Under the pieces are notes generated by a model that was given only the letters and a program-made list of their open reading frames with translations, made no database searches and had not been told where the DNA came from. A DNA stretch of 64,000 nt from Paenibacillus foliorum (GTDB lineage: Bacteria > Bacillota > Bacilli > Paenibacillales > NBRC-103111), in the NCBI RefSeq assembly GCF_013141765.1, contig NZ_WHOD01000097.1, positions 107,341-171,340 on the forward strand. Reading direction: 5' to 3'. Position numbers and translations under genes: made by a program. Below, piece after piece: positions 63,201 through 64,000 of this stretch (its first letter is position 1; each line of letters opens with the position of its first letter).

Positions 63201-63594
63201 CTTTATAGAAGCCATGTATACGGGCGTAATTACCAAAAAAGGTGCTCTATACGTGTATGACCACGATTCTGAAGAAGATCCGTGGGAGCCCTTCATCAAT
63301 CTGATGCAGGTTAACAAATTCGTGGAGTACGAGATTTATACCAAGCTCCGCGGCCTGGATGAGAAGCGCCAAAACATCTTGCAACGGAAGGCAGCGAAAC
63401 GCAGCCAGCAGCTGACAGCCTCCGAGGATATCGGCAGCATAGTCTCCCTGCTTCGCGATATGGCTGGCTCCTACCAAGAGTCGAAAACAGCGCTCGATTA
63501 TGACCGCACTGAGCTTGCGGATGGTGAAGAAATGTACCAATTCTACAAACAAATTTCCACAAAAGTGAACGATATGGTTAGAAGCCTTAAATAA
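60205..63594 (+). CDS. Large FtsZ/tubulin-like protein (Tubulin_2-type)
   Basis: A 1129-residue cytoplasmic protein. The N-terminal part is an FtsZ/tubulin-type nucleotide-binding fold: MLVIGLGGTGIDALLRLK (residues 34-51, T1 loop), VEFLALETNEHD (76-87), NGASGVRQAGRLLL (140-153) and the tubulin signature loop LTGLSGGTGSGCFLD (184-198, GGTGSG at 189-194). A typical T7 NxDxxD motif was not found; KNGYAAMKELDYW (247-259) may take its place. Some 800 further residues are mostly helical, with charged coiled-coil-like stretches (470-640, 960-1110). FtsZ is about 380 residues, so this is far larger. Its ribosome site is AGGGGGC. Partner genes point to a membrane-linked filament or scaffold; its role is unknown. 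Confidence 0.87.
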   Translation: MKAVVREHIQQLDVSLGGGIISDKIRVDTIDNPMLVIGLGGTGIDALLRLKYQINRRFKLPEDPFTKKKKEKPNNVEFLALETNEHDRNKKYKGIGLDPLTEFVLLSNAEIGSVLQNRSILEPYIREWLSPELTITDGINGASGVRQAGRLLLFTKIVQVVQTIERKIKSLSVGTNKKLMVFLLTGLSGGTGSGCFLDISYIVRGIIERDYGSAGVDKVNVLGYLFTPDVNLANKSLTEHSREYIRKNGYAAMKELDYWMNVDERNERFKQQYANILNVNSPMPPFNLAHLISATNLEGKLLENAYDYCMNVTAENITNFMASEDKQSGEEFAIHDYISNIRTNINQMPKTYAANYQYNILGASSAVLPIEEMTTYLAFKVFKRMEKMFDAGPSQEDVEKLAHKLGIDLDSVHREFGKRVPEPIPGYQNSERMSYSNVIKQQVVNIDTELEQSFLSRAREEYIKSRRQLPGQLKEGFTEQITKMFRNPEQGPFYVSRIILQDKGFCLLKLISSYIEALKESIYRIPRDIESAEEQSLQKMTEARSAFISKDKKKDAYIEAKIQECLLHADRERMEQMVEFYEDLYTLINDENSRIYQVFSELLSELNKIFEKNGRILANGAEEVDHKGNRTYYWNVVSVPDIAKLVGDVTNEKNVNDLIRDFTNEMLVKSNQWIKEQEVDVISSISEFLTDHFGDLITKSMEEYLIIKYGHEDSIEKLVESKISGRLYEEAKPVFHLSNSSGNFNFPSWGFVSVPVKAPNIFKGIRNFQDNAIANSRFTIKESEVKNRIFWLNTQNGIPLFLYTPMKVYEESYERTILEPEGIGRHLVQTEKVNWTYLPSPIPEKSWGDTYENNRVKKYNAEVRFSFERALTLRVIREKGEDSGTINRYECVFTKPFDMNQFLEAYALQLSASKPNLGELQRCVGDLKRFVAEGLEAESRKDIFGSVNSEMAKENLIRSPDLLKLVKEELRKYDRIADKIAELEKLLNAYKDEEKLIANFIEAMYTGVITKKGALYVYDHDSEEDPWEPFINLMQVNKFVEYEIYTKLRGLDEKRQNILQRKAAKRSQQLTASEDIGSIVSLLRDMAGSYQESKTALDYDRTELADGEEMYQFYKQISTKVNDMVRSLK

Positions 63595-64000
63595 GACGCG
63601 TTAGAATCGAGAAATTCTCCTTCGTCGGTCAAGCTGTCACTGTATCGGATAGTATTTTTATGTTCTTATATGAACTATCCCTTTGACTTAGTAGGAAGTG
63701 GTCTCGATAACTTATGAGCACTATCCCTTTGAGTCAGGAGAAAGTGGCCTCGATCATTTATGAGTACTATCCCTTTGAATCAGGAGAAAGTCGTTTCGAT
63801 CACTTATGAGCACTATCCCTTTGAATCAGTAGAAAGTCGCTTCGATCACTTCTGATCCAGATGACACCGAAAGAACCGGATTATGATAGTTGAGCCTGAG
63901 TGAATGGGATAGTGACTATAAGTACTTGATAGACAGGTTAATGTCGTAAGAACACTAATGGTAAAGCGCGTCCCGTAGGGACAGTAGCGATGGAAGAACA
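63595..64000. other. Gene-free tail with tandem repeats
   Basis: 406 bases to the window end. They hold the 46-bp repeats (63670-63853), an inverted echo of their core (GGGATAGT near 63907) and a small palindrome, GTCCC-GTA-GGGAC (63970-63982). No terminator or start of another gene was recognised. Confidence 0.6.
63670..63853 (+). repeat. 46-bp tandem repeat, about four copies
   Basis: Three full units (63716-63761, 63762-63807, 63808-63853) and one slightly diverged unit (63670-63715). Each begins GAGCACTATCCCTTTGA and ends TTCGATCACTTAT, with scattered substitutions. There are no spacers between units. Confidence 0.85.

Noticed and set aside
63670..63853. CRISPR array
   Set aside because: The 46-bp units follow each other directly without spacers, and no cas genes are near.

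Overview
The window looks like the chromosome of a spore-forming Bacillales bacterium, most probably Paenibacillus or a close relative. The reasons are a complete gerA-type germinant receptor operon, a YyaC-type spore protein, an LplB/YtcP/lipoprotein sugar uptake set with its own membrane-bound AraC regulator, strong AGGAGG ribosome sites with frequent GTG/TTG starts, moderate GC, and many small regulator-plus-exporter pairs. No rRNA, tRNA, phage, IS element or CRISPR array was seen. Functions come from reading protein motifs, with no database search.

Layout. 1-10 kb: a 3' gene end, an acyltransferase, a Gly/Pro-rich protein, an ion-transporter-superfamily permease, a Tet(L)-like exporter, an AraC remnant, an aminoglycoside-phosphotransferase-fold kinase, a PhnB-like protein and a PadR/EmrB-type exporter pair. 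10.5-18 kb: an AraC regulator divergent from a FucU mutarotase / aldo-keto reductase / zinc dehydrogenase operon, a TetR/metallo-hydrolase pair under three palindromes, a Cof phosphatase and a cation/proton antiporter. 18.4-26.4 kb: a sialic acid operon (lyase, frameshifted SGNH esterase, three-gene ABC importer, NanE epimerase, ROK kinase, RpiR regulator, YhcH-type anomerase). 26.4-31.6 kb: an ArsR-controlled exporter and gerA-type A, B and C genes. 31.7-41.9 kb: thyA-dfrA, a SET-domain protein overlapping tail-to-tail with an ABC exporter that carries a cyclic-nucleotide-binding domain, a chromate transporter, an LCP protein, a racemase-fold protein and a methyltransferase/DedA pair. 42-54.7 kb: an unannotated 32-residue membrane protein, a glycosyltransferase, YyaC, a PadR/ABC exporter pair, an SMR pair with TetR, and a membrane AraC regulator next to its ABC sugar importer.

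The most interesting region is 55.2-63.6 kb. A 1129-residue FtsZ/tubulin-like protein with a GGTGSG loop follows a signal-peptide/VWA/transmembrane protein. Divergent from them is an operon of a 50-residue membrane microprotein, a zinc-ribbon membrane protein and a large membrane-anchored protein. A 16-bp palindrome sits in the shared intergenic region. It reads as one membrane-linked cytoskeletal or remodelling system of unknown purpose. It is followed by about four copies of a 46-bp tandem repeat.

Regulation is unusually readable. Matching palindromes are visible at the promoters of the PadR, TetR, ArsR and RpiR genes, so several local repressor-operator pairs can be proposed directly.
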